Notes: generated by a model not told the origin, from the letters alone. Shown: positions 1 to 9,577, numbered from the stretch's first letter. The stretch: 64,000 nt of DNA from Hyphomicrobium_A sp035517115 (GCA_035517115.1 DATIZL010000084.1:19657-83656), one strand, 5' to 3'. Made by a program: numbers and translations.

Positions 1-1
1 C

Positions 2-2215
2 TTGGGGCTCGAGATCCGTGACTTCTACGGACGCCTCATCGACGGCATGCGTGCCGAGCGGGGCACGCTGCGCTCCGGCGGCGATGAAGGAGCCGCCGGC
101 CTGCAGGGTAACCCGCCGGTCGAGGCGACGGTCGCCGAGTTCTCCGGCATCGTGAAAGTCGGCGCCGACGGCACTGCCAAAGTCGATTTCGAAATGCCCG
201 ACTTCAACGGCACCGTCCGCGTGATGGCGGTCGCCTGGAGCGCGGACAAGCTCGGCCATGCGCAGGCGGACGTCATCGTGCGCGATGCGGTGGCGCTCAC
301 GGCCTCGGCCCCGCGCTTCCTCACGCTGGGCGACGAAGCTCGCCTCGACGTTGCCGTGCACAACGTCGAAGGGCCGGCCGCGGCCTACAAGCTCGAGGTC
401 GACAGCGGAATGACGACGGTGGAGACCGCCTCGCTCGACTTGAAAGGCGGCGAGCGGCGCTCCGAGCACGTCAAGATCAAGCCCGAGGCCGTCGGCCAGA
501 TCACCTACGACGTACACGTCACCGGCCCCGACGGCATCGCGGTCGAGCGCCACCTGACGTTCGACGTGAAGCCGCCCGCAGGCGACATCAAGCGCACGAC
601 GGTCACGGCGCTCAAAGCCGGCGGCGGCAGCATCACGCTGTCCTCGGCCCTGGTGCAGGACCTCATCGCCTCGCGCACCAAAGTCAACCTGAGCGTTGGC
701 CCCACCGCGGCCATGGACGTGCCCGGCCTGCTGACCGCACTCGACCGCTACCCCTACGGGTGCGCCGAGCAGACGGTCAGCCGCGCCCTGCCTCTGGTCT
801 ATGCCAATGCGGTTGCGGCTTCGCTCGGCATCGCTCCCGACAAGGAGCTGAAAGAGCGCGTGCAAAAGGCCGTCGATCGCGTGTTCGAGATGCAGGACTC
901 CTCCGGCGCCTTCGGCGTGTGGGGTCCGGGCAACGGCGACCTCTGGCTCACGGGCTACGTCACCGATTTCCTGACGCGGGCCAAGGAGCAGGGCTTCAAC
1001 GTGAACCCGCAGGGCTTCACGCAAGCTCTCGACCGGCTGCAGAACTTCATCGCCTACGCGGAGGACTTCGAGAAGGGCGGCGAGGACCGGGCCTACGCCC
1101 TCTACGTGCTCGCCCGCAACGGCCGCGCGCCGATCGGTGACTTGCGCTACTACGCCGACACGCGCATCGACCGCTTCTCCACCCCGCTCGCCAAGGCGCA
1201 GCTCGGCGCTGCGCTGGCGATGATGGGAGATAAGACGCGCGCGGAGCGGGCCTTCGCGGCCGCGCTCGACACGCTCGGCGAGGCCGAGCCGACCGATACC
1301 TACGTCTACCGGGCTGACTACGGCTCCGGTCTGCGCGACAGCGCCGCGCTCGTCACGCTGGCGAGCGAGACGCATATGTCCACGGTCGAGACGCCGAAGC
1401 TCGTGAACGTCATCGCCAAGGCCTACCTGTCCCGCGAGTACACCTCGACACAGGAGCAGGCGTGGATGCTGCTCGCTGCGAACGCGCTCGCGGACGAGGC
1501 CAAGCAGGGCAAGCTCATCGTCAACGGCGCCCCCGTGCCAAGCCCGCTGCTGCGGTCTATGACGGCGGAGGCGCTCGCCAAGACGACGCTTTCGGTCACG
1601 AACGATGGAGACGCGCCGGTCGATGCGGTCGTCACCGTGATCGGCGCCGCGTTGACCCCCGAGCCGCCCGTTTCCAAGGGCTTCACCATCGAGCGCAGCT
1701 ACTACACGCTCGACGGCAAGCCGGTGGACTTGAAGAGCGCCTCGGGCGGCAATGGCACGGTGAAGCAGAACGATCGCTTCATCGCCGTCGTCAAGATCGA
1801 GGCAAAGGAGCCCGGCGGCCGCGTGCTGCTCGTCGACCGGCTCCCGGCCGGCTTCGAGATCGAGAACCCGCATCTCGTCGAGAGTGGCGACGTAAAGGCG
1901 CTCGACTGGTTGAAGACGAGCGTGCGGCCGGAGCACAGCGAGTTCCGCAACGACCGCTTCGTGGCCGCCTTCAACCTGACGAACATTCCCGCCCCCGCCC
2001 AGAGCGAGAACGGCGCGCAAGGCAGCGCAAACGACAACGAGGGCGACGCTGCTCCGTCGCAGGGTCCGGCTGCGTCTGCTACGGTTGCCTACATGGTTCG
2101 CGCGGTGACGCCGGGCGCGTTCGTGCACCCGGCGGCGACGGTCGAGGATATGTACCATCCGCAGCGCTATGCGCGCTCGGCCGCCGGCAAGCTTACGGTC
2201 ACCCCGAGCGAATAG
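2..2215 (+). CDS. Alpha-2-macroglobulin family protein (YfhM-like), 3' part only
   Basis: The reading frame is open at the left edge, so the gene starts outside the window; only the last ~737 codons are seen. Bacterial alpha-2-macroglobulins are periplasmic, usually lipid-anchored, and trap proteases through an internal thioester. The thioester motif is visible as YPYGCAEQ with the reactive Cys at about residue 254 of the visible part, followed by an alpha/alpha-toroid-like helical region and C-terminal beta domains. The opening residues (EIRDFYGRLIDG, then LRSGGD) match the region that precedes the complement-like domains in this family. pbpC follows within 10 bases on the same strand, the standard yfhM-pbpC pairing, which suggests joint defence and repair of the cell wall. 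Family assignment is firm; the true start and N-terminal signal cannot be seen. Confidence 0.93.
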   Translation: MGLEIRDFYGRLIDGMRAERGTLRSGGDEGAAGLQGNPPVEATVAEFSGIVKVGADGTAKVDFEMPDFNGTVRVMAVAWSADKLGHAQADVIVRDAVALTASAPRFLTLGDEARLDVAVHNVEGPAAAYKLEVDSGMTTVETASLDLKGGERRSEHVKIKPEAVGQITYDVHVTGPDGIAVERHLTFDVKPPAGDIKRTTVTALKAGGGSITLSSALVQDLIASRTKVNLSVGPTAAMDVPGLLTALDRYPYGCAEQTVSRALPLVYANAVAASLGIAPDKELKERVQKAVDRVFEMQDSSGAFGVWGPGNGDLWLTGYVTDFLTRAKEQGFNVNPQGFTQALDRLQNFIAYAEDFEKGGEDRAYALYVLARNGRAPIGDLRYYADTRIDRFSTPLAKAQLGAALAMMGDKTRAERAFAAALDTLGEAEPTDTYVYRADYGSGLRDSAALVTLASETHMSTVETPKLVNVIAKAYLSREYTSTQEQAWMLLAANALADEAKQGKLIVNGAPVPSPLLRSMTAEALAKTTLSVTNDGDAPVDAVVTVIGAALTPEPPVSKGFTIERSYYTLDGKPVDLKSASGGNGTVKQNDRFIAVVKIEAKEPGGRVLLVDRLPAGFEIENPHLVESGDVKALDWLKTSVRPEHSEFRNDRFVAAFNLTNIPAPAQSENGAQGSANDNEGDAAPSQGPAASATVAYMVRAVTPGAFVHPAATVEDMYHPQRYARSAAGKLTVTPSE

Positions 2216-2222
2216 GGTTCCG

Positions 2223-4496
2223 ATGCGGGCTGGGCTCAGATGGAAGTCCCTCTCCCTCTCGCTCCTTCCCTCCCCCCCGGTGGGGGAGGGTCAGGGAGGG
2301 GGGGATGGCAGAACGGTTAGGGTTGGGAGTCCCGATACCCCTAACCCCTCCCCACCAGGGGGAGGGGAAAGGAGCGGGCGGTTGCGATCTCGTCTCCGCC
2401 GGCTCGGCCTTGCCACCTGCGTGCTCGCCCTGCTCATCGGCGGCGGCATCGCGGCTCTTCACGTGGCCGTCAACCGCCTCGGGCCTCCGCAGCTTGCGGC
2501 CGTAAGCCAGGTCTCCGTCTCGGTGCTCGACCGCCACGACCGGCTCTTGCGCGCCTTCACGACGCCGGAAGGCCGCTGGCGCCTGCCGCTCGAGCCCGAC
2601 GAGGTCGACCAGCGCTACCTCGCCATGCTTATGGCCTTCGAGGACAAGCGCTTCTATCGCCACGGCGGCGTCGACGCACGCTCGCTCGCGCGTGCCGCCT
2701 GGCAGCTCGCCCGCCATCGCCGCATCATCTCGGGCGGCTCCACGCTCACGATGCAGGTCGCGCGCTTAATCGAGGGCAAGCACGAGCGCACCGGTGGCGC
2801 CAAGCTGCGCCAGATCATGGGCGCGCTGCAGCTCGAACGTCACCTCACGAAGAAGGAAATCCTTTCTCTTTACCTGCGGCTCGCTCCCTTCGGCGGCAAC
2901 ATCGAAGGCGTGCGCGCGGCCTCTCTTGCCTACTTCGGCAAGGAGCCGCGCCGGCTGTCGATCGGCGAGGCCGCGCTGCTCGTCGCGCTCCCGCAATCAC
3001 CCGAGCTGCGCCGCCCCGACCGCAACGCCAAGGCGGCGCGTGCGGCCCGCGATCGCGTGCTCGAGCGCGCGGCCGGCGCCGGCGTCATCTCCGAGGCCGA
3101 GGCCACGCGCGCCAAGCTCGAGCCCGTGCCCACCGTCCGCCGCGACTTCCCCAAGATCGCGCCGCACCTCTCGGAGTCCGAGGTCGCGCTCTTTCCGGCG
3201 AAAACCGTCCACCGCCTGACGATTGACCGGGACGTCCAAAGCGCGCTCGAGAACCTCGCCGAGGAGCAGACCAAGTTCTTGGGCCAGAAGCTCTCGGCCG
3301 CTATCCTCGTGGTCGATCACACCAGCGGCGAGGTGATCGCGCACGTAGGCTCGGCCGGCTACCTCGACGACGCCCGCTGGGGCGCCATCGACATGGCAAG
3401 CGCCGTGCGCTCGCCGGGTTCGACGCTGAAGCCATTCATCTACGGTCTCGCCTTCGAGGCGGGGCTTGCCCACCCCGTGACGCTGATCGAGGACCGGCCC
3501 GTGCGCTTCGGCAGCTACGCACCGAAGAACTTCGACGAGGGCTACCACGGCACCGTGACGATCCGCGAGGCGCTTGACCAGTCCTACAACATCCCGGCCG
3601 TGAAGGTGCTCGCCGCCGTCGGGCCCGGTAAGCTCGCCGGCCGCTTCCGCCGCGTCGGCATCGAGCCGCAGTTCCCCGACAAGACGCCGCCAACGCTGGC
3701 GATGGCGCTCGGCGGCGTCGGGCTCACGCTGCACGACCTCGCCACGCTCTATGCCAGCCTTGCGCGCGGCGGCGAGGCCGTGACGCTCACGCACCGGGTG
3801 GGCGAGAAGCCCAGCGCGGCGCAATTGCTGCTGCAGAACAAGCGCAAGCGGATGCCGCAAGCGCAGTACGTGCTCTCGCCCGTTGCCGCCTGGTACGTGA
3901 CCGACATCCTCAAGGACGCGCCCCCGCCGCTCAATGCCAAGGGCGGCCGTTTCGCCTACAAGACCGGCACCTCCTACGGCTACCGCGACGCCTGGGCCGT
4001 CGGCTACGACGGCCACTACACGGTTGCGGTCTGGGTCGGGCGCCCCGACGGCGCCTCGACGCCGGGCCTCGTCGGCCGCATCGCTGCGGCGCCGATCCTG
4101 TTCGACGCGTTTGCACGGCTGGGCGAGACGCGGGTGCCGCTCCCGGCGCCCCCGCGCGGCGCGGTGCAGGCGACCGGTACCGAGCTCCCCCCGCCGCTCA
4201 AGCGCTTCCGCGAGGGCAACACCATCGACGTGGCCGAGGGCCCGTATCTGGAGCCGCGCGTCCTCATCTCGTTTCCGCCCGACCGCGCCGAGGTCGAAAC
4301 CGAGCAGGATTCACCTGTCCAGTTCAAGGCCAGCGGCGGCGTGTTGCCGCTCACCTGGCTCGTCGACGGCGCGCCGATCACGTCCGACCCGCGCACGCGT
4401 CAGGTCGTGTGGCAGCCGACGGGCCCCGGCTTCGTCAAGCTGTCGGTTATCGACGCCAAGGGCCGTGTCGACCGCGTGACGGTGCGCATGAAATGA
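2223..4496 (+). CDS. pbpC: Penicillin-binding protein 1C, bifunctional transglycosylase/transpeptidase
   Basis: Class A penicillin-binding protein that polymerises and cross-links peptidoglycan in the periplasm. From the ATG at 2223 it is 757 aa, close to the ~770 aa of E. coli PbpC. Order: cytoplasmic tail, membrane anchor (about residues 62-82), GT51 glycosyltransferase with catalytic Glu in FEDKRFY (about residue 140) and GGSTLTMQ, transpeptidase with SxxK in PGSTLKPF, SxN in SYNIPAV and KTG in YKTGTSYG, then a C-terminal BiPBP_C-like domain. Residues ~10-52 are low-complexity Pro/Gly/Ser sequence read out of a GC-rich palindromic repeat (see separate entry), so the tail is unusual. An ATG at 2169 inside the upstream gene is also in frame, but 2223 lies just after the upstream stop. 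Probably cotranscribed with the alpha-2-macroglobulin gene. Confidence 0.93.
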   Translation: MRAGLRWKSLSLSLLPSPPVGEGQGGGDGRTVRVGSPDTPNPSPPGGGERSGRLRSRLRRLGLATCVLALLIGGGIAALHVAVNRLGPPQLAAVSQVSVSVLDRHDRLLRAFTTPEGRWRLPLEPDEVDQRYLAMLMAFEDKRFYRHGGVDARSLARAAWQLARHRRIISGGSTLTMQVARLIEGKHERTGGAKLRQIMGALQLERHLTKKEILSLYLRLAPFGGNIEGVRAASLAYFGKEPRRLSIGEAALLVALPQSPELRRPDRNAKAARAARDRVLERAAGAGVISEAEATRAKLEPVPTVRRDFPKIAPHLSESEVALFPAKTVHRLTIDRDVQSALENLAEEQTKFLGQKLSAAILVVDHTSGEVIAHVGSAGYLDDARWGAIDMASAVRSPGSTLKPFIYGLAFEAGLAHPVTLIEDRPVRFGSYAPKNFDEGYHGTVTIREALDQSYNIPAVKVLAAVGPGKLAGRFRRVGIEPQFPDKTPPTLAMALGGVGLTLHDLATLYASLARGGEAVTLTHRVGEKPSAAQLLLQNKRKRMPQAQYVLSPVAAWYVTDILKDAPPPLNAKGGRFAYKTGTSYGYRDAWAVGYDGHYTVAVWVGRPDGASTPGLVGRIAAAPILFDAFARLGETRVPLPAPPRGAVQATGTELPPPLKRFREGNTIDVAEGPYLEPRVLISFPPDRAEVETEQDSPVQFKASGGVLPLTWLVDGAPITSDPRTRQVVWQPTGPGFVKLSVIDAKGRVDRVTVRMK
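2246..2374. repeat. GC-rich palindromic repeat inside the 5' end of pbpC
   Basis: Two C-run/G-run palindromic units (about 2261-2305 and 2338-2374) are joined by a short linker with its own inverted pair: GGTTAGGG at 2314-2321 and CCCTAACC at 2338-2345. The outer ends CTCCTTCCC and GGGAAAGGAG are also complementary. This is the look of dispersed palindromic elements found in many alphaproteobacteria. Here it lies inside the reading frame of pbpC and is translated as Pro/Gly-rich sequence (e.g. LPSPPVGEGQGGG, NPSPPGGGE). Repeat identity is by resemblance; other genomic copies cannot be seen from this window. Confidence 0.8.
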
Positions 4497-4572
4497 ATCT
4501 TGGGCGATGCAAGGCGCCGCCGGACGGGCTACTCTTAAGGTTCCCTCCACCCTGGAGCGAGCCAAAACCCCG

Positions 4573-5643
4573 ATGATGAAGCGCGCGCGCATCCCGCCTC
4601 TATTTGTCGCCTTCGTCCTGCTGCTCGACGGCTGCGGGCAGGAGCAGGGCCACGAGCTCCCCACCCTCGGCGCCAAGCTCAACGAGACCTCCGTCTCCGG
4701 CATCTCTTCGGGCGCCTACATGGCCGGCCAGTTCGAAATCGCCCACTCGCGCGACGTGGTCGGCGCGGCGATTATTGCCGGCGGCCCATACGGCTGCTCG
4801 GAAAGCCTCTACGCCGACGTAATCCCAGGCCCCGGCACCGCGTTGCTCAACCTGACCAAGGCGATCAACGGCTGCATGCTCAACTCCCTGCAGGCCTTCG
4901 GCGTGCCGAACCCAAAGCTGCTCGCCGAGCGTGCTGGCCAGCTCGCCCAGCGCGGCAACATCGACCCCATCACCGGCGTCAAGGACGATCGCATCTATCT
5001 CTTCTCCGGTAAGGACGACCACACGGTCGTGCCCGCGATCGTCGAGGCGGCGAAGCAATTCTACGTGGCGCTCGGCGTGCCCGACGCCAACATCGAGTAC
5101 GTGTCCAACATTCCCGCCGGCCACGCGTTCGTCACCGAGGACAAGGGGCCCGCATGCGACTACTCGGGCAAGCCTTACATCGTCGACTGCCATTACGACC
5201 AAGCGGGCGCGCTTCTGAAGCAGATCTACGGCGCGCTCAATCCGCGCTCAGCCGAGCCCTCGGGCACGTTCGTGGTGTTCAACCAGAAGCCCTTCACCAA
5301 GGACCTCGACAACGCCGGCCTGAGCGATCAGGGCATCGCCTATGTGCCGAGCGCGTGCGCCGCCGAGGACGGTTGCCGCGTGCACGTCGCGTTTCACGGC
5401 TGCGGCCAGAATCGCACCTTCGTCGGCGATGTGTTCGCGCGCGATTCGGGCTTCGCCCGCTGGGCCGACACCAACAACATCATCGTGCTGTTCCCGCAAA
5501 CGGCGGCAACGCCGCTCAATCCGCAGGGCTGCTGGGACTGGTGGGGGTATACAGGCCGCGACTATCTCACCCGCAAGGCCCCGCAGATCGTTGCGGTGCG
5601 CCGCATGATCGAGCGGCTCGCCACCCCTCGCGCGCCCTCCTGA
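4573..5643 (+). CDS. Extracytoplasmic PHB depolymerase-type esterase (lipoprotein)
   Basis: Alpha/beta-hydrolase of the polyhydroxybutyrate depolymerase family (COG3509-like), expected to cleave short-chain polyhydroxyalkanoate or related esters outside the cytoplasm. With the ATG at 4573 the protein (356 aa) begins with a positively charged, hydrophobic signal ending in LLLDGC, an approximate lipobox with Cys21. The lipase box GISSG gives nucleophile Ser45; an Asp in GKDDHTV and a His in AGHAFVTE are plausible triad partners. HGCGQN resembles the oxyanion-hole region and GCWDWWGYTG is a late family motif. An earlier in-frame ATG at 4507 would bury the signal, so 4573 is preferred. It follows pbpC by 76 bases. 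Export to periplasm or outer membrane is inferred; the true substrate is uncertain. Confidence 0.8.
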   Translation: MMKRARIPPLFVAFVLLLDGCGQEQGHELPTLGAKLNETSVSGISSGAYMAGQFEIAHSRDVVGAAIIAGGPYGCSESLYADVIPGPGTALLNLTKAINGCMLNSLQAFGVPNPKLLAERAGQLAQRGNIDPITGVKDDRIYLFSGKDDHTVVPAIVEAAKQFYVALGVPDANIEYVSNIPAGHAFVTEDKGPACDYSGKPYIVDCHYDQAGALLKQIYGALNPRSAEPSGTFVVFNQKPFTKDLDNAGLSDQGIAYVPSACAAEDGCRVHVAFHGCGQNRTFVGDVFARDSGFARWADTNNIIVLFPQTAATPLNPQGCWDWWGYTGRDYLTRKAPQIVAVRRMIERLATPRAPS

Positions 5644-5777
5644 GCCCCGCGTCAACTGGGCACACGGAGTTATGACCGTAGTCATTTGTGGGCGTCCATA
5701 AGCGCGCCTAACTTGCGCCTTCGATAGGCGCACGCGCGCGCAACAAGGTAAACGGGATGGGCAAGGGGGGATTGCCG

Positions 5778-6731
5778 ATGACAAGCAGCCTCGCGATTGG
5801 ATGGGGGGCACGGCGCGGTGGAGCGCGCATCGGCGGCCTCAATCCAGCACGCACGCTCAACGCCGCGTCGGCTTTCGCGGCGGCGGTCCTGTTGACGGCA
5901 TCGACCGCCGCGAGCGTGCTGGAGCAGAGCCGGATCGACGATGAGCAGCGGCGCGGCGCGCTGAGCGGCACCGAAAAGTCAGCCATTGGGCCTGGCGCGG
6001 AAACGGTCGTGGGCGCCTACGGCGGCGCGCCCTACACCTATCCAAGCCCGGTCACCATCGGTCGGCCAGGCGACAGCTTCACCATGGATCCGGTGCACTG
6101 GTACACCGATCCCTTCCACAACCCGATCTACTACGGCGCGCGCATAATCCGCTGGTTCTCGGGCCGCGCCGGCCTGATGCTCGACTTCATTCATTCGAAA
6201 GCGATCGCGGAGCGCGACAAGGAAGCGTCCTTCAGCGGCACCATCGACGGCAAGCCGCTTCCCCCGCGCGCGCGCATTTCGGATTTTGTGAACAAGCTCG
6301 AGTTTTCGCACGGCCACAACATGCTCATGCTCACCGGGCTCGTGCGGCTCCCCGGTCTCGGGCCGCGCTTGAGCCCCTACGCCGGTCTCGGCGGCGGCGT
6401 GCTTCTACCTCACACGGAGGTCGAGCTCGCGCAGGGCAACCATCCGCGCACCTACGAGTACAACTTCGCCGGGCCGACCGGGCAGGCGCTCATCGGACTC
6501 GAGATCCGCCTTTCTCGCATGTCCTTCTTCATCGAGTACAAGTTCACGTATGCGGACTACGAGGCGCCGCTCTCCGAAAAGAACGGCAGCTGGCTCGGGG
6601 CCGATCTCTGGCGGCAGCTTAAGCGCTGGATCGATAGCGAGCCGCCGCCGGGCGGGCATGTCGCGACGACGGTCGCGAGCCATCAGGTGGTGAGCGGCCT
6701 GCTCGTGCGCTTCGTCCCGCACGCCCCGTAA
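5778..6731 (+). CDS. Outer-membrane beta-barrel protein, lipid A oxidase (LpxQ)-like
   Basis: About 317 aa with an N-terminal hydrophobic stretch (AAAVLLTASTAAS) that looks like a signal or anchor, followed by alternating polar/apolar beta-strands rich in Gly and aromatics, as in an outer-membrane barrel. Segments such as YGGAPYTYPS, PIYYGARIIRWF and LMLDFIHSKAI recall rhizobial LpxQ, which oxidises the proximal glucosamine of lipid A to 2-aminogluconate. That match is from memory, so the enzymatic call is tentative while the barrel call is stronger. The ATG at 5778 has a strong AGGGGGGA ribosome site 7 bases upstream; an in-frame ATG at 5757 is weaker. The gene ends convergently with the DUF4175 gene, with a hairpin between them. 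Confidence 0.6.
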   Translation: MTSSLAIGWGARRGGARIGGLNPARTLNAASAFAAAVLLTASTAASVLEQSRIDDEQRRGALSGTEKSAIGPGAETVVGAYGGAPYTYPSPVTIGRPGDSFTMDPVHWYTDPFHNPIYYGARIIRWFSGRAGLMLDFIHSKAIAERDKEASFSGTIDGKPLPPRARISDFVNKLEFSHGHNMLMLTGLVRLPGLGPRLSPYAGLGGGVLLPHTEVELAQGNHPRTYEYNFAGPTGQALIGLEIRLSRMSFFIEYKFTYADYEAPLSEKNGSWLGADLWRQLKRWIDSEPPPGGHVATTVASHQVVSGLLVRFVPHAP

Positions 6732-6754
6732 CCAGCTAGTCGGGTACCCGTTGC

Positions 6755-6779
6755 TCGCCTCTCCCCATAGGAGAGGTGA
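6755..6779. terminator. Hairpin between convergent genes, possible two-way terminator
   Basis: CCTCTCC at 6758-6764 and GGAGAGG at 6770-6776 form a 7-bp stem around a 5-base loop, extendable by three pairs including one G-T wobble. It sits in the 76-base gap between the LpxQ-like gene and the convergent DUF4175 gene. There is no clear T-tract, so it could instead be a dispersed palindromic repeat. Confidence 0.45.
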
Positions 6780-6807
6780 AGTGCGTGCACGGTTGTCGCG
6801 AGCTAAC

Positions 6808-9444
6808 TCAGAAGCGGCGCAGGAGCCGCTCGAAATAATCGAGCTCCATCGCCGGCCGCGTCGGCTGCGCCACGCGCCGGCGCAGCTCCTCCAGGATCTC
6901 GCGTGCGCGCTGCATATCGATCTCGTCCGGCACCTTCACCGAGTTGCCGGGATCAGGGCCCTGGAAGCGCTGCGGCCGGCCCAGGGGATCGCGCGGCGTG
7001 TCGCCGTTCTGGCCGAAGCGCGACTGGCCGTTCTTCTGCGCCTCCTCGGCCATCTTCTGCGCACCCTGGCGCATCTGATCGAGCGCCTGCGACTGGTCGC
7101 CCAACGCCGAGCTCGTGTCGCCCTGATTGAGCCCCTGCTCGGCGTTCTTCATCGACTCCTCGGCGTTCCCGAGCTCCTTGGAGTTGGCGCCCATCTCGTC
7201 GAGGCTCTTGCGCAGCTTCTCGAGCTCCTCGCGCAGCGCGCGCTGCTGCTCGCCCAAGCTCTTGCCCTGCTGCTGAGGGCTCTTGCCGCGTGGACCGTTC
7301 TGGCCAGGCTGGCCCTGCTGCTCGTCGCTGCCTTGGCCATTCTGCCCCGGCTGGCCCTGACGGCTGCCCTGCCGCTCGTGCCCGCCCTCAGTCGAGCCGC
7401 CGAGCTGCCGCTGCGCCTGGCGCCGGTGCTCGCTGTAGGTCTCGTCCATCAGACGCTGTTGCTGGCCGATCATGTTGCCGAGGTCGTCGAGCTTCTTCAT
7501 CAGCATCTGGCCGCGCTCGCCGTCCTTCTTCGACATCTGGCCGGACTGCAGACGCTCGAGCAGGTCGCGGAGCTGGCTCAGCATCTGCTGCGCCTGATCG
7601 CGCGAGCCGTTGCGCGCGGTGTCCTCGAGCTCCTTCATCATGCGCTCGAGATCCTGCTGGGAAAGCTGCTGGTTCTGCTGATCGAGCCCTTCGGGCGGGT
7701 TCATCTGGTCCTTGGCGGCGTTCTTCGTGAGCTGCTCGACGTATTTGCTCAACGCGTCGCGAAGCTGCTGCATCAAAGCCTGGATCTCGTTGTCGGGCGC
7801 GCCCTTCTCGAGCGCCTCCGCGAGCTTGTCCTGGGCGTCGCGCAGCGCCTTCTCGGCGTCCGAGAGATCGCCGTCCTCGATGCGCAGCGCGATATCCCAC
7901 AGGCCATCGGTGGCGCTCTTCAGACCTGTGCGCGAGTCGTCGTGTTCCAGCCCGTGGATGAGCGTGCGCAGGCTGAGAAAAATCGAGGCGTTGTCGATGA
8001 AGCCCTCGGGCTCGTAGGTGAGGGCGTCGAGCGCGCGCAAGACCTGCGGACGATAACGCGAGTCCTCGAGCAGCTTCGCACGCTGCTCCACGAGGGCGCG
8101 CGCGAGTGGCTTCTCAAAGCGGCGCTGCGGAAGCACGATGCGGATCGGCTTGCTGCGGCCGATGTTGCCGGCGACGTCGCGCGCTTCGAGCGTCAGGATC
8201 ACCTCGCGCCCGGCGTAGGGGTGCGGAGCGACGTCGAGGTAGGTCTGCGCCGCGTGCGTGTTGCCGCGCGGTAAGCGCAGGGTGAGCGTCGGCGGCTTCT
8301 CGAGCGGCAGGCGCGGCCCCTTGAGCGGCTCGGGGCGCGCCCAATCCTTGGAAGGATCGGTGGCCTTCTTGTCCGGCTCGGCACGCTTGACCTTGGCCTC
8401 CGCGGAGACGACGCCATAGTCGTCCTCGACCGTGTAGTCGAGTTTCAACGCACCGCGCAGCGTGCGCTCGGGGTCCTTGGTCAGCGCAATCTTCGGCGCC
8501 TTGTCGGGAATGACGTAGAAAGGCCAGCGCGCAAGCTCGGTGCCGGATGCCAGCACGCGCACCTCGGCCGACTTCCTCAGCTCGTAGCGCAGCTCGGAAA
8601 TCTCCGCGCCCGAGCCCGGCGTCTTGCCGGCCTCGGGTGCTTTCGCCGCGACGGCCTGCTTCTCGGGTGAGCCTTCATTCATGACCTCGAGGCTCAGCTC
8701 GCCGAGGCCGCGGCCCGTTGCACGTACGATGAGCACGCTGCGTTCCGGGACCTCGATCAGCTTTGCGGGTGTCGAGGACGAGAGCGTGCCGCCGCGCGCA
8801 CCGTCGGCGAGCATCACCGGCGGGCGCGTGGTGTAGGACGGCGGCGTCACCCAGGCGTCAAGGCGTGCAGACGACAGCGCTGCGAGCGAATGGAAGCGGA
8901 AGGCGGAGCCCAAGCGGTCGGCGGCGCCGTCGCCGACGAGGGAGGCAACGGCGACGACGCCGAGCATCAGAAGTGCGCGCAGCGCGACCGGGTCGGCGCG
9001 ATCGGCGCGCGGGTGTGGCGGGCCGACGCGCAGCCGCGCGAGCGCGGCGGCAAGCCGCGCGCGGTGCGCCTGCCAGATGGCGTTGGTGCGCGGGTCGTCC
9101 GCGTTGGCGGTGATGGTGTCCTCGTAGGAGGACGCGGGCCGATGCGGGATGCCGGAGGCGCTCTCGAGGCGGCGCACGGCCTCCTCGCGAGCCGGGTAAT
9201 CCACGCGCGCGGCATAGACGATGGCAGCGAGTGCGGCGCCGGCGAAGGCTGCAAGCAACGCGATATGGGCCGGCTGCGGCAGGTACGTCCAAATGTTCAG
9301 GAGCGAGACGAGCAGGAACAGCCCGGCAATGCCGAGGATCAGCCACAGCCGCGGCCACAGGCGCTCGAAGTAGAGCGTCATGCGACTGACCCGCACCTTG
9401 CGGGCAAAGGCGGCGTCGATCGGAGTGGCCTGGGGCTCTGCCAT
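6808..9444 (-). CDS. TIGR02302 / DUF4175 family membrane protein
   Basis: Long alphaproteobacterial protein (878 aa) of unknown function, typically encoded next to lysA as here. Three hydrophobic segments lie in the first ~190 residues (WLILGIAGLFLLVSLLNIW, an Ala-rich second segment and ALLMLGVVAVASLV). A large probably periplasmic domain follows, then from about residue 560 a long charged helical region. Near residues 690-740 there is a Gln/Gly-rich low-complexity run (repeated QGQPGQNG), then more predicted coiled coil. The C-terminus ends YFERLLRRF. The gene is 133 bases downstream of a small lipoprotein gene on the same strand. The family assignment is well supported by length, topology and neighbourhood; no catalytic motif is visible. 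An envelope role is only inferred. Confidence 0.85.
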   Translation of the reverse strand: MAEPQATPIDAAFARKVRVSRMTLYFERLWPRLWLILGIAGLFLLVSLLNIWTYLPQPAHIALLAAFAGAALAAIVYAARVDYPAREEAVRRLESASGIPHRPASSYEDTITANADDPRTNAIWQAHRARLAAALARLRVGPPHPRADRADPVALRALLMLGVVAVASLVGDGAADRLGSAFRFHSLAALSSARLDAWVTPPSYTTRPPVMLADGARGGTLSSSTPAKLIEVPERSVLIVRATGRGLGELSLEVMNEGSPEKQAVAAKAPEAGKTPGSGAEISELRYELRKSAEVRVLASGTELARWPFYVIPDKAPKIALTKDPERTLRGALKLDYTVEDDYGVVSAEAKVKRAEPDKKATDPSKDWARPEPLKGPRLPLEKPPTLTLRLPRGNTHAAQTYLDVAPHPYAGREVILTLEARDVAGNIGRSKPIRIVLPQRRFEKPLARALVEQRAKLLEDSRYRPQVLRALDALTYEPEGFIDNASIFLSLRTLIHGLEHDDSRTGLKSATDGLWDIALRIEDGDLSDAEKALRDAQDKLAEALEKGAPDNEIQALMQQLRDALSKYVEQLTKNAAKDQMNPPEGLDQQNQQLSQQDLERMMKELEDTARNGSRDQAQQMLSQLRDLLERLQSGQMSKKDGERGQMLMKKLDDLGNMIGQQQRLMDETYSEHRRQAQRQLGGSTEGGHERQGSRQGQPGQNGQGSDEQQGQPGQNGPRGKSPQQQGKSLGEQQRALREELEKLRKSLDEMGANSKELGNAEESMKNAEQGLNQGDTSSALGDQSQALDQMRQGAQKMAEEAQKNGQSRFGQNGDTPRDPLGRPQRFQGPDPGNSVKVPDEIDMQRAREILEELRRRVAQPTRPAMELDYFERLLRRF

Positions 9445-9577
9445 CGGCTCACGATAACGGGAACACGTGGGGCGGCAAAGGCGACGGGCTGCCGCCGACC
9501 ATTAAACTTTCGTCATTTGTTCCAGTTCCGGGAAAGGCGGGTTCAGGGTGCTAAGGTTCTACCTTGGCTGAGGCGGA

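Noticed and set aside
6751..8274. Long plus-strand open frame (507 codons) opposite the DUF4175 gene, Leu/Ala/Arg-rich
   Set aside because: It is the complement of a Gln/Glu-rich coiled-coil coding region in a GC-rich genome; it has no family motifs or ribosome site, and the opposite strand holds a well-supported gene.
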